From: Clostridium sp. CS001
GTDB taxonomy: Bacteria > Bacillota > Clostridia > Clostridiales > Clostridiaceae
Length of the DNA stretch: 64,000 nucleotides
NCBI RefSeq assembly: GCF_020443565.1
Contig: NZ_JAIZZN010000023.1
Location: forward strand, 1-64,000
Direction: 5' to 3'
Below the pieces are notes generated by a model. That model made no database searches. It had not been told where the DNA came from and saw nothing but the letters and a program-made list of their open reading frames with translations. The translations under genes were made by a program, and so were the position numbers. This document shows positions 16,746 to 25,625 of this stretch, one piece after another; position 1 is the stretch's first letter, and each line of letters begins with the position of its first letter.

Positions 16746-18515
16746 ATGGATTTAACTTGGAATTTAGATAAACTTTATACTTCATTCACCTCAGAAAAAT
16801 TTAAGGGTGATATGGAGCTTCTTAATCAGCGCATTTTATATTTAAATGAATGGGCTGAAAAAAACCTTAAAGATACAACTAATGCTACTTTTAAAATTGA
16901 AGAGTTTTTACGGCTTTATAATGATTATAAAACCTTATATTCGAGTTTATCTTGTTATGCAAATTTAATTTTAAGTGCAGATAGTTCTAATATAGAAGCT
17001 ATGGATATTTTAGATGAGATGGATGATATTGATGCATCTGTTATAGATACTTTTGTAAGTTTTAACAAATGGCTTAATTATTTTAATAATATAGATGAGC
17101 TTATAGCATCTTCACCTTATCTTATAGAACATGATTTTTATCTTAAAGAGCTTATTTTGCAGTCTAAATACTTATTGAGTGAAGCAGAAGAAGTATTAAT
17201 AGCAAAAATGCAAAGCACTGGCTCTAAATCATGGCAAAGACTTTATATGGAACTAGTTTCTAATATAGAAATGGATATAGTCATAGATGACAAATCAAAG
17301 AAAATGTCTCTTTCAGAGCTTAGAAATATGGCCTACGAAAAAGATGCATCGCTGCGAAAGACAACTTATTATGCAGAAGAACAGGCATGTAAAAGTATAT
17401 CAGATGTGTCTGCAGCATGTTTAAATGGGATTAGTGGAGAGGCACTTACTATCTATGACATGAAAGGATATGAATCACCACTAGACAAAGTTCTAATGGT
17501 GTCAAGGATGGATGCTGAAACTTTAAATGCTACAGTTTCAGCTATAAAAGAAAGCCTGCCTATGTTTCATAAATATTATCAAAAAAAGGCTGAAATTCTA
17601 GGACATAAAGTTAGTCTTCCCTTTTACGATATCTTTGCACCAATAGGTGATGCTAATTCAAAAATATCATATTTAGATGCTAGGGATTTAATTGTATCAA
17701 GTTTTAAAACTTTCAGTGAAGAGCTAGCGACCTTTGCAAGAAATGCCTTTGATAATAGATGGATTGATGCTGAGCCAAGAGCTGGCAAAGGAAATTACGG
17801 ACTATGTGTTGATATTTTTCCAATAAAAGAAAGCAGAATTTTGGCTAACTTTACTGGAAATTTTGGTGATGTGGGCGTACTGGCTCATGAAATTGGACAC
17901 GCTTATCATAGTTATTGTCTTAGAGATGAAAAGATGTTAAATACGGTTTATCATACACCTATTGCAGAAACAGCTTCAATTTTCTGTGAAACCATAGTAA
18001 ATAATGCATTGATTAATATTTTACCACCTAGTGAGAGCATATCATTACTAGAAAAAAGCATTTCAGATGCAGGTTATTATATTGTTGATTTTTATGTTAG
18101 ATATTTATTTGAAAACAAGTTATATGAAAGAAGAAGATCAGGTCAATTGTCTGTTGAAGAGTTAAATAAATTAATGATTGAATGCATGTCAGAAGCTTAT
18201 GGTGAAAGTGTTGATGTTGAAACCATCCATCCATATATGTGGATGAATAAAATTGGATATTATATGGTTGGTGAAGAGTACTTAAATTTTCCGTATTCAT
18301 TTGGTGTTTTATTTTCTAAGGGTCTTTACGCAGAGTATATAAAAAAAGGTGAAGTTTTTGTATTGCAGTATAATAATTTCTTAGGTGCTACAGGTAAAAA
18401 TAATATTCTTGATAGTGCAAAGATGATTGATATAGATGTCCATTCAATAGATTTTTGGAGAAATTCATTAAATCTTATTAAAAAGGACATTGAAGAGTTT
18501 ATTAGCAAGGCATAG
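16746..18515 (+). CDS. pepF: Oligoendopeptidase F family protease (M3)
   Basis: A 589-residue protein, the normal size for PepF, starting behind AAGGAGATAT. The M3 zinc site is HEIGHAYHS with H381, E382 and H385, and the third ligand is in the AETASIFCETI segment about 25 residues on. The C-terminal YGESVDVETIHPYMW helix and tyrosines fit substrate binding in the family. The enzyme cleaves short peptides (about 7-17 residues) in the cytoplasm. There is no signal peptide. It is followed by a HIT-protein gene 85 bases later. Confidence 0.93.
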   Translation: MDLTWNLDKLYTSFTSEKFKGDMELLNQRILYLNEWAEKNLKDTTNATFKIEEFLRLYNDYKTLYSSLSCYANLILSADSSNIEAMDILDEMDDIDASVIDTFVSFNKWLNYFNNIDELIASSPYLIEHDFYLKELILQSKYLLSEAEEVLIAKMQSTGSKSWQRLYMELVSNIEMDIVIDDKSKKMSLSELRNMAYEKDASLRKTTYYAEEQACKSISDVSAACLNGISGEALTIYDMKGYESPLDKVLMVSRMDAETLNATVSAIKESLPMFHKYYQKKAEILGHKVSLPFYDIFAPIGDANSKISYLDARDLIVSSFKTFSEELATFARNAFDNRWIDAEPRAGKGNYGLCVDIFPIKESRILANFTGNFGDVGVLAHEIGHAYHSYCLRDEKMLNTVYHTPIAETASIFCETIVNNALINILPPSESISLLEKSISDAGYYIVDFYVRYLFENKLYERRRSGQLSVEELNKLMIECMSEAYGESVDVETIHPYMWMNKIGYYMVGEEYLNFPYSFGVLFSKGLYAEYIKKGEVFVLQYNNFLGATGKNNILDSAKMIDIDVHSIDFWRNSLNLIKKDIEEFISKA

Positions 18516-18600
18516 GTTTTCGTATTAAATATTGCAACTTATTTTAGTAAAAATACAAATATTAAGAAGATTTTTATGTATTAGAAAGGGGTTTATTATT

Positions 18601-19080
18601 ATGTTTACAGATATTTTAAATAGAGAGTGGTCCTGTCAATGCATAGGTTGCTCAATTGCTTCTGGAGAGGTACTTTCACCTGGGGGAATAATAGCTGAAA
18701 CAAAGAACTTTATACTTCATCAAGATCCCGAAATACCAATAAAGGGTTTCTTGATTATAGGCTCTAAGTCACATATAAAATCAATATCTGAGCTTAGTAG
18801 TGAAGAATCCCGAGAGTTATTTGATTTAGTATACAGAGCAAGGATTGCATTAAATAATGTATCAGATTTAAAAGAAGTAACTATAATTCAAGAAGAAAGA
18901 TCAGGCCATTTCCACTTATGGCTTTTACCAAGATACCAGTGGATGAATGAGCAATTTGCAAATTCATTATCAACTGTAAGGGAAATAATGAATTACGCTA
19001 AAAATAATCTAAAGTCTAAGGAAAACATAGAAAGTATACTATTACAAGTAGAAAATGTTAGGAAGATACTTAATGGTTAA
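18601..19080 (+). CDS. HIT-like domain protein
   Basis: A 159-residue protein starting at the ATG behind AGAAAGGGG rather than at an upstream in-frame codon. It has HIT-superfamily features: an early C-x-G-C pair (CQCIGCSI), FILHQDPEIPIKGFLIIGSK, and the histidine motif HFHLWLLPR near residue 101. The classical HxHxHxx is reduced to H-F-H-L-W, seen in divergent HIT proteins. It probably acts on a nucleotide conjugate; the activity is inferred. Confidence 0.78.
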   Translation: MFTDILNREWSCQCIGCSIASGEVLSPGGIIAETKNFILHQDPEIPIKGFLIIGSKSHIKSISELSSEESRELFDLVYRARIALNNVSDLKEVTIIQEERSGHFHLWLLPRYQWMNEQFANSLSTVREIMNYAKNNLKSKENIESILLQVENVRKILNG

Positions 19081-19140
19081 AATAGTTAAGTTATAGGACT
19101 TTGCTTGTAAATTGCTTATGAAAAGTTAAGTGTTAATGAA

Positions 19141-19479
19141 ATGCTACATTCAATATATAGAAAATCAGAGGTATATACAAAGTCAAATTCAAATTTAGAT
19201 TTATACGTTTGTAATTATAGAGGCATACCTATTGGAAACTGTGAATTAATGCTAAATAGTGATATTGCTAAAATAGAAGATTTTGATATATTAAATGATT
19301 ATCAAAGAAAAGGGTTTGGTACGTCTGTGGTAAAATACCTCTTAGAAGAGGCAAAAGAAAATAGCGTTGAATTTGTTTATCTTATAACTGATAGTGTGGA
19401 TACTGCAAAAGAAATGTATAAAAAATGTGGTTTTAAAAAAGCAGGAGAAAAAACTGAGCTATTCTTTGATTTAGGTTAA
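19141..19479 (+). CDS. GNAT acetyltransferase, short, possibly 5'-truncated
   Basis: A 112-residue open frame with the core GNAT elements: VCNYRGIPIGNCEL, then IEDFDILNDYQRKGFGTSVV (acetyl-CoA motif), then AKEMYKKCGFKKAGE. It lacks the first strand and two helices of a complete fold, and no ribosome binding site precedes the ATG. Proteins with this sequence style are often about 250 residues with the GNAT at the C-terminus, so this is probably a fragment left by a deletion. Confidence 0.6.
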   Translation: MLHSIYRKSEVYTKSNSNLDLYVCNYRGIPIGNCELMLNSDIAKIEDFDILNDYQRKGFGTSVVKYLLEEAKENSVEFVYLITDSVDTAKEMYKKCGFKKAGEKTELFFDLG

Positions 19480-19510
19480 TTTCAAACCATAAGGGGGAGT
19501 TGTTTTATAC

Positions 19511-20116
19511 ATGAATACTAAAGAGACATTGAAACAATCATACAATAATCATGCTCATGAAAGAAAAGATGAAATTCAAGAATGGAAAGCTGGTCCACGA
19601 AATAAGTTTCTGAATTTATTAAGAGAAGAAGGAAAGAAAAGCATTCTAGAAATAGGCGCTGGTAATGGCAGAGATAGTAGATTTTTTATAGATAATGGAT
19701 TTCAAGTAGTTGCAACTGATTTATCTGATGAAATGGTGAAGATATGTAGGACAAAGGAGATTGAAGCCTATGAAATGGATTACTATAACCTTTCTCAAAT
19801 GAATAAAACATTTGATGGCATTTGGTCAATGAACTGCCTGTTGCACGTTAAAAAGGCAGATTTAGAAACAGTTTTAAAGGAAATTGATAAGGTACTTTCA
19901 CCTTCAGGATTATTTTTTATGGGCATATATGGTGGCGAAGATAAGGAAGGTATATGGGAAGAAGACATATACACACCTCATAGGTTTTTCTCATTATATT
20001 CTGATAAAAAGATAAACGATATTGTAGTTAAATATTTTGACTTAGTTAGTTTTGATAGGATTGAAACAGGTGGTAAATACCACCATCAATCTATAATTCT
20101 AAGAAAAAAAGATTAA
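19511..20116 (+). CDS. Class I SAM-dependent methyltransferase
   Basis: A 201-residue protein behind AAGGGGGAG. Motif I is ILEIGAGNGRDS near residue 45; VVATDLSDEMV gives the acidic residue binding the ribose; FDGIWSMNCLLHV is motif IV. It belongs to the TehB/UbiE-like small methyltransferases. The acceptor is unknown; small-molecule detoxification is a reasonable guess in this context. It is closely followed by an IPP-isomerase-like Nudix gene. Confidence 0.85.
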   Translation: MNTKETLKQSYNNHAHERKDEIQEWKAGPRNKFLNLLREEGKKSILEIGAGNGRDSRFFIDNGFQVVATDLSDEMVKICRTKEIEAYEMDYYNLSQMNKTFDGIWSMNCLLHVKKADLETVLKEIDKVLSPSGLFFMGIYGGEDKEGIWEEDIYTPHRFFSLYSDKKINDIVVKYFDLVSFDRIETGGKYHHQSIILRKKD

Positions 20117-20136
20117 TAATCTGTGGAGGAATTCTT

Positions 20137-20634
20137 ATGGAGTATTTTGATATTTTAAATAAAGATGGAAGCATCAGCGGCAAAACAGCACTAAAAGGTG
20201 ACCTAATGGCAAATGATCAATATTATTTAGGCGTGCATGCATATATACATAACTCAAAAGGAGAATTTTTGCTTCAAAAAAGGTCTCAAACAAAAGATTT
20301 TCTGCCAGGTGGATGGGATATACATATGGGCCATGTTGTAGCTGGGGAAAGAAGCAAAACAGCTATTATTAGAGAAATACACGAAGAATTGGGTATAAAG
20401 ATAGGAAATATATCTTTCTTAAAAAGGATAACTTGGGAAAAGCACAATCACTTTATTGACATCTATGCAGTATGCAAAGATATTAATATTTGTGATTTAA
20501 CATTGCAAATATCCGAAGTAGAGGATGTTAAATATATCTCAAGAAACGAAATGATTAAGTTAATAAGAAGTATGGATTACAGACCAGAGGAGTATAGAAT
20601 TGTTATGGAGAATTATGTTAGGGAAATAGTATAA
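20137..20634 (+). CDS. Nudix hydrolase, isopentenyl-diphosphate-isomerase-like branch
   Basis: A 165-residue protein behind GTGGAGGA. The start MEYFDILNKDGSISGKT and LLQKRSQTKDFLPGGWDIHM are typical of the YfcD/IDI-like Nudix group; the box GHVVAGERSKTAIIREIHEE then LG is complete. Members of this group are usually pyrophosphatases and not true isomerases. Twenty bases separate it from the methyltransferase, so the two may be co-transcribed. Confidence 0.88.
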   Translation: MEYFDILNKDGSISGKTALKGDLMANDQYYLGVHAYIHNSKGEFLLQKRSQTKDFLPGGWDIHMGHVVAGERSKTAIIREIHEELGIKIGNISFLKRITWEKHNHFIDIYAVCKDINICDLTLQISEVEDVKYISRNEMIKLIRSMDYRPEEYRIVMENYVREIV

Positions 20635-20691
20635 ACATTCTAAATTGTTATAAGAAATAAATTATTAATATTTCACTTAGTGGAGGAAATC

Positions 20692-21234
20692 ATGATTAGT
20701 ATTGAAGGTACCCGTATTAATTTGCGAACATTTACAAGAGAAGAATATCATAAGTATTGGAAATCCTATGTTGCAGATTCAGTTATGGACCCAACGGCTT
20801 ATGTTTATGATGAAAAAAGGGTAGATAAAAACTATGACTCTATTACTGAAAAAGAGTCATGGTATCCCAGGGTAGGAATTTTTTTGCCTAGTGAATTTCC
20901 AATTGGCGAACTATCTTTTAAAAGGATCAATCATGAAAAGAGCCAATGCGAACTTGGTATTGTCCTTGCCAATGATAATTACAAGGGATTGGGTTACGGA
21001 ACAGAAGCAGTTGAATTAGCGGTAGATTATATATTTAATTCCTTAAATCTTAACTATATATACGCTGATACAATGGGCTCTAATTTGAAAATGCAAGGTA
21101 TATTGAAAAGACTTGGTTTTAAATTGGTAAGTAAAGAAAATCAGTATTATAATATGCAGGATAGATGGGAAGATAAATTGAATTTTATACATGTAAATGA
21201 AAAGTCAACTACACTAGATACGACGATGAGGTGA
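20692..21234 (+). CDS. GNAT acetyltransferase, RimJ/RimL type
   Basis: A 180-residue protein starting at the ATG after GTGGAGGAA, not at the GTG within the ribosome binding site. It begins ISIEGTRINLRTFTREEYHK like RimJ/L proteins; the acetyl-CoA motif is NDNYKGLGYGTEAVELAV near residue 100, followed by GSNLKMQGILKRLGFKLV. The acceptor may be a protein N-terminus or a small molecule; it cannot be told. YaaA starts 8 bases after its stop. Confidence 0.87.
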   Translation: MISIEGTRINLRTFTREEYHKYWKSYVADSVMDPTAYVYDEKRVDKNYDSITEKESWYPRVGIFLPSEFPIGELSFKRINHEKSQCELGIVLANDNYKGLGYGTEAVELAVDYIFNSLNLNYIYADTMGSNLKMQGILKRLGFKLVSKENQYYNMQDRWEDKLNFIHVNEKSTTLDTTMR

Positions 21235-21241
21235 GTTTCAA

Positions 21242-22006
21242 ATGATTACAATATTATCACCAGCGAAAACTTTAAAAATGGAAAAGGCACTTAACACAGA
21301 TTTATACACACAACCTATATTTATAAAAGAAGCCAATGCCTTGATTAAAGAACTTATAAAATATTCTCTGCCAGAAATGGAAAGTCTAATGAAAGTGAAC
21401 AGCAAACTTGCTGAGCAGAATTTTATGAGGCATATTTCATGGAATAAAAACCATGATTTGTCCAATAGCAAACAGGCTTTATTAGCATATCATGGCGCTG
21501 TATATCAAGGAATAAAAGCAAGTGATTTAAGTCAGCAGCAATTGTCTTTTGCTAACGATCATTTTAGGATATTTTCAGGTTTATATGGTGCTTTAAGGCC
21601 ACTAGACTTAATTCAGCCTTATAGATTAGAGATGGGAACCAAGTTGAAAAACAGATATGGCAATAATCTATACAGTTTTTGGAATCATAAGCTTACTACA
21701 TATCTAAAAAAAGAATTACAAAGTCAAAATGATAATATATTAATAGATTTGGCATCAAAGGAGTACTCCTCTGTAATAGATATGAGTAAAATAAATGTAA
21801 AAGTTATAACACCAGTATTTAAGGAATATAAAAATGGAACCCACAAGGTTATAACTATTTATGCAAAACGTGCAAGAGGTCTTATGAGTCGATTTATAAT
21901 TGAGAATAATATTATAGTGCCAAATGAGCTTAAAGAGTTTAATGAAGAAGGATACAGTTATAATGATTATCTATCTTCTAATGGTGAATTGGTATTTACT
22001 AGATAA
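21242..22006 (+). CDS. yaaA: Peroxide stress protein YaaA
   Basis: A 254-residue member of the YaaA/UPF0246 family over its full length: MITILSPAKTLKM at the start, AYHGAVYQGI, FRIFSGLYGALRPLDLIQPY (the most conserved block, residues 110-129), LASKEYSSVID and YAKRARGLMSRFII. E. coli YaaA lowers free intracellular iron during hydrogen peroxide stress and binds DNA. The start lies in tight spacing with the GNAT upstream; a Nudix gene follows after 15 bases. Confidence 0.95.
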   Translation: MITILSPAKTLKMEKALNTDLYTQPIFIKEANALIKELIKYSLPEMESLMKVNSKLAEQNFMRHISWNKNHDLSNSKQALLAYHGAVYQGIKASDLSQQQLSFANDHFRIFSGLYGALRPLDLIQPYRLEMGTKLKNRYGNNLYSFWNHKLTTYLKKELQSQNDNILIDLASKEYSSVIDMSKINVKVITPVFKEYKNGTHKVITIYAKRARGLMSRFIIENNIIVPNELKEFNEEGYSYNDYLSSNGELVFTR

Positions 22007-22021
22007 AAGGAGTGTACATCT

Positions 22022-22588
22022 ATGGAATATATAAAACAGATTATTGAATTTATTCCTGAAAACAAACAAGAAATACAAGATAAGAAGGTACTTCTTGATT
22101 ACATAGAAAAATATCCACATAATATTTTGGTTAGAGAAAATGAATTTGCCCATATTACAAGTTCAGGATTTATAATGAATAAATCACTAGATAAAGTACT
22201 AATGATTCACCATAATATACGAAATGCGTGGGCGTGGACTGGAGGTCATGTTGATGGAGATACAGATCTTTTACATGTTGCAATTAAAGAAGCAAAAGAA
22301 GAAACAGGTATAACTACTGTGACAGCCCTTACTGAAAAAATTATATCTATTGATATTCTACCTGTATATGGACATGAGAAAAAAGGTAAGTATGTTAGTT
22401 CACACTTACACCTTTCTATAGCATATGTTCTCATAGCAAGTGAAGAAGAAGCACTTATAGTAAAGGAAGATGAAAACACAGGTGTGGCATGGTTTCCTTT
22501 GAATAAATTTAATGAAGATTACTTTGATGCTAATGATGTTTATTTATATAACAAGATAATTAATAGGGCTAAACAAGTCAAAATATAG
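22022..22588 (+). CDS. Nudix hydrolase
   Basis: A 188-residue protein behind AAAGGAG. About 55 residues precede the Nudix fold. The box reads GGHVDGDTDLLHVAIKEAKE then ETG, near residues 74-96; the usual R of REx2EE is K here (IKEAKEE), a conservative change. The strand ISIDILPVYGH and the late GVAWFPLNKF fit the ADP-ribose/diadenosine type. The substrate is unknown. The RdgB-like gene starts 17 bases after the stop. Confidence 0.85.
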   Translation: MEYIKQIIEFIPENKQEIQDKKVLLDYIEKYPHNILVRENEFAHITSSGFIMNKSLDKVLMIHHNIRNAWAWTGGHVDGDTDLLHVAIKEAKEETGITTVTALTEKIISIDILPVYGHEKKGKYVSSHLHLSIAYVLIASEEEALIVKEDENTGVAWFPLNKFNEDYFDANDVYLYNKIINRAKQVKI

Positions 22589-22605
22589 ATTATGGGTGGT
22601 TATTT

Positions 22606-23235
22606 ATGAATTTACTATACGGAACATATAATCCATCTAAATTGGAAAGCATGCTAAAGATGTTGAATGGATTGAATCTTTTCATTACTGGCCTTGAAAC
22701 TCTAGATATGGAAATAAAAGAAGCAGAGGAAACTGGAAATGATCCATTATCAAATGCAACACAAAAGGCTATGTCTTATTTTAATCAAATTAAACAACCT
22801 CTATTTTCTTGTGATTCCGGATTATATTTTGAAGGAGTTGATGAAAAAGATCAACCCGGAATACTTATAAAAAGGATTCATGGAAACAATTTGTCCTCCA
22901 GTGAGATGCTTAGCTACTACAGCAATTTAGCAACAAGATATGACGGTAAGTTAGTTGCATATTATAAGAATTCCATATGTTTAGTAATGGATGCTAATCA
23001 TGTTTATAAATATGATGGTGAGGATATAAACTCTGAAAAGTTTTATATTGTAGATAAACCACACGAAAAGTACAGAGAAGGATTTCCTTTAGATTCATTA
23101 TCCGTAGAAATCGCTAGTATGAAATACTATTATGATTTAGAAGGTAATAACAGTGAAAATTTAGGGGTTATAGAGGGGTTTAGAAATTTCTTCATTAGAA
23201 GTTTAAATGATTATTTATATACTAATTCATCTTAA
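22606..23235 (+). CDS. RdgB/HAM1-family non-canonical NTP pyrophosphatase
   Basis: A 209-residue protein with the family's entry motif GTYNPSKLESM (N-x-x-K, residues 6-16), the following TGNDPLSNATQKAM helix and the catalytic SCDSGLYFEG. The C-terminal part has an unusual PGILIKRIHGN loop and FNFF-like end, so it is a divergent branch. RdgB enzymes clear dITP, XTP and related bases from the nucleotide pool. With the neighbouring Nudix genes this suggests nucleotide-pool sanitising, but co-function is inferred. Confidence 0.85.
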   Translation: MNLLYGTYNPSKLESMLKMLNGLNLFITGLETLDMEIKEAEETGNDPLSNATQKAMSYFNQIKQPLFSCDSGLYFEGVDEKDQPGILIKRIHGNNLSSSEMLSYYSNLATRYDGKLVAYYKNSICLVMDANHVYKYDGEDINSEKFYIVDKPHEKYREGFPLDSLSVEIASMKYYYDLEGNNSENLGVIEGFRNFFIRSLNDYLYTNSS

Positions 23236-23304
23236 ATATTCTATAATCACTAGTATTACATAATTACATGTTTGAATAGGAAGAACTAAAATGGGGGTAA
23301 AATA

Positions 23305-23772
23305 ATGAATTTAAAAGCAGATAAACTTACAGAAATACAAGCAAAAGAAATATCTGATTGGAAATATGATGGGGACTATTCAATTTATAATCTCCCACCC
23401 TGGTCAGAAATGATTCAAGAGAAGTATTCGCTAAGTGATAATACTAAAAGAGACCGATATATTGGGTTTGTTAATGAATATATGGAGCTAGTTGGATTTG
23501 TTAATTTACTTGATAAAGGAGACTCTGTATTCTTTGGAATTGGCGTCAATCCAAAGGTCTGTGGCGTAGGTATAGGTAAGCTGATTACAAAGATGGCTCT
23601 AATTGAAAGTCAAAATAAATTCCCCAATAAACCTGTTGTATTAGAAGTTAGAACATGGAATAAAAGGGCAGTAAGTTGCTATAAATCTCAAGGTTTTAAG
23701 GTTGTCGATACTAAAGAACAAGAAACCAAGCTAGGATTTGGTGAGTTTTATGTTATGAAATATAGCGGTTAG
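23305..23772 (+). CDS. GNAT acetyltransferase
   Basis: A 155-residue RimI-like protein behind AATGGGGG. It opens with TEIQAKEISDWKYDGDYSIY, a pattern shared with the GNAT at 32724 (QNWKYGGDYSIYN), so the two are paralogues. The acetyl-CoA motif is GIGVNPKVCGVGIGKLITKM near residue 85; NKRAVSCYKSQGFKVV closes the fold. The acceptor is unknown. Confidence 0.88.
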   Translation: MNLKADKLTEIQAKEISDWKYDGDYSIYNLPPWSEMIQEKYSLSDNTKRDRYIGFVNEYMELVGFVNLLDKGDSVFFGIGVNPKVCGVGIGKLITKMALIESQNKFPNKPVVLEVRTWNKRAVSCYKSQGFKVVDTKEQETKLGFGEFYVMKYSG

Positions 23773-23851
23773 GATACCTATAAATAGTAATTGTTTTTAT
23801 AAATAAATATCATTCTTAAAAAGATATATTTTGTTTTGGAGGATTCTAACT

Positions 23852-24552
23852 ATGAAATTAATGATTATAGGCGCAAGTGGCTACTTGGGCAATACAATAT
23901 ATAAAAAATTAAAAAATTGCTTTCATATAAACCAGATATAATTATTTGGAGTATTTATAATTTTGAAAAAGAAATGGACTTATCACTCATAGGGCTAAAT
24001 GATATTGTTAATTCCATATCTGAGGATGTGAGATTAATTTATGTTTCTACTACAGTTGGACAAGGTAGAGATCAGCTAGAAAGTATAATTCCCCATAAAC
24101 GCACTCCTGATGAACATTTACCTAAATATATTAACGGCAAAATTAAAGGAGAAGAGATTGTCCGCAAGCATGCTAATCACGTTATCGTGAGGCCCGGGAG
24201 CATATATGGCTATGATTATGATGTAAAAATGGATTTGCGTATGAGGGCATTGCTTAAAATGTCAAAATCCGGTGAGACATATTTAAGAACAGCCAATATG
24301 TATGCTAGCTTTATTCATGTACAAGATTTAGCCGATTCGATTATTGAAATAGCATATATAAACTTTAGAGGAACAATTAATATAGCAGGAGAAAAACCAG
24401 TAAGCTTTTATAATTTTAATATACATTTAGCGAATCTACTAACCATTGACAACAATTTTATAATACCTGATTATAGATCAGAGGATGAGTACCATAATTT
24501 AAATAGTGATAAAAGGAAGGGTTTATTAGGCACATTAATACGAGAGATTTGA
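23852..24552 (+). pseudogene. Extended SDR (epimerase-type) gene with deletion and frameshift
   Basis: The start ATG behind TTGGAGGA codes MKLMIIGASGYLGNTIYKKL, a Rossmann GxSGYLG motif. The frame then breaks; a second frame from 23917 continues LSYKPDIIIWSIYN..., LIYVSTTVGQG, VIVRPGSIYGYD and FIHVQDLADSIIEIAY to 24552. The normal segment between the two parts (about 40-50 residues, second Rossmann repeat) is missing, so an internal deletion caused the shift. The catalytic tyrosine position in the YxxxK region is not evident (KYINGKIKGEE). A related 3' fragment lies at 12438. Confidence 0.75.
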
Positions 24553-24619
24553 TTATAAATAAAAATAAAGGTATTAATAAAAAATCAGATAACTTATATG
24601 CCAACTGGAAGGAGAAATT

Positions 24620-25024
24620 ATGAGTATAAAAATGCTGTACCATATCTGTATTCAAACAGAAAAATATGATGAATCACTTAAATTTTACACTGAAATACTA
24701 GGATTTGAGGTAGTTAAAGAAACAGCTAACTTCCATGGGCGAGACTTTAATACCTGGTTAAGATTAGAATCATTTATGATTGAGTTACAAACTGCTAAAA
24801 GGGGTGATAAGTTAAAAAATTGGAGTTCATTAAATGAAGGGATAGTCCATATGTGCTTTTTAGTAGATAATGTTTACGATGAATTTAATAGGATAACAGA
24901 ACTCGCTTATACAAACTTCAAGATTAAAAATGGTAAGGAAATATATAAAGTTGAAGATGGGTATTTATTTAAAATTGTAGCACCTGAAGGTACGGAAATT
25001 GAAATAAGAGATTCTGAAATATAA
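24620..25024 (+). CDS. VOC-family (glyoxalase-like) protein
   Basis: A 134-residue protein behind GAAGGAG with a complete vicinal-oxygen-chelate fold: HICIQTEKYDESLKFYTEIL at the start, VHMCFLVDNVYDEF at the second module and GTEIEIRDSE at the end. Metal-ligand candidates are H8, E54 in MIELQ, H77 and E129. Members include glyoxalase I, fosfomycin and bleomycin resistance proteins; the exact role is not clear. Confidence 0.87.
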   Translation: MSIKMLYHICIQTEKYDESLKFYTEILGFEVVKETANFHGRDFNTWLRLESFMIELQTAKRGDKLKNWSSLNEGIVHMCFLVDNVYDEFNRITELAYTNFKIKNGKEIYKVEDGYLFKIVAPEGTEIEIRDSEI

Positions 25025-25064
25025 AACTTAAAACCATATTGTATTAGAAGGAGATGTTGATAAT

Positions 25065-25529
25065 ATGAGTGAAGCAAAATTTTATTATAAAAATGAAAAT
25101 GCCCCAACACCTAATAAACCAAACCATATAGGTGCTTGCGCCATTATTAAGTATGATGGGAAAATATTACTAGAAAAAAGAGCAGACAGCAATCGATGGG
25201 CGTTAATTGGTGGAGGTTTAAACATTAATGAAAGTTTAGAACAGTGTATTCTTCGAGAAATTAAAGAGGAAACAGGACTTGTACTTGAGGAAGAATCTTT
25301 ATATTTTTGGAAAATGTGCTCAGATCCCTCACGTATAGGAGCATATCCTGATGGAAACATTCTTAGAATAATTTCAGCTGTATATCAATTGAATTTAACA
25401 GAGAGTCACAAGTTAGTATGTAGTGATGAATCAGAGGAACTAAGATATTTTAGTTATGATGAATTAAATGAATTGAATATCGCAGAAACACATAGACATA
25501 TAGTTAATGAATATTTGTCAACGTTATAA
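25065..25529 (+). CDS. Nudix hydrolase
   Basis: A 154-residue protein behind GAAGGAGA. The box reads GGGLNINESLEQCILREIKE then ETG, near residues 49-71, complete. PNHIGACAIIKYDGKILLEKR leads in, and a late EELRYFSYDELNELN is typical of ADP-ribose-type Nudix enzymes. It stands 40 bases after the VOC gene. Confidence 0.88.
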   Translation: MSEAKFYYKNENAPTPNKPNHIGACAIIKYDGKILLEKRADSNRWALIGGGLNINESLEQCILREIKEETGLVLEEESLYFWKMCSDPSRIGAYPDGNILRIISAVYQLNLTESHKLVCSDESEELRYFSYDELNELNIAETHRHIVNEYLSTL

Positions 25530-25625
25530 GATTTTCATCACTATTTACGAAACTCCGCAATGTAGGAAATATTTATCAAATTAGCAAATGCTAGAATTAA
25601 ATTACTATACAGGAGGTGGACAGAT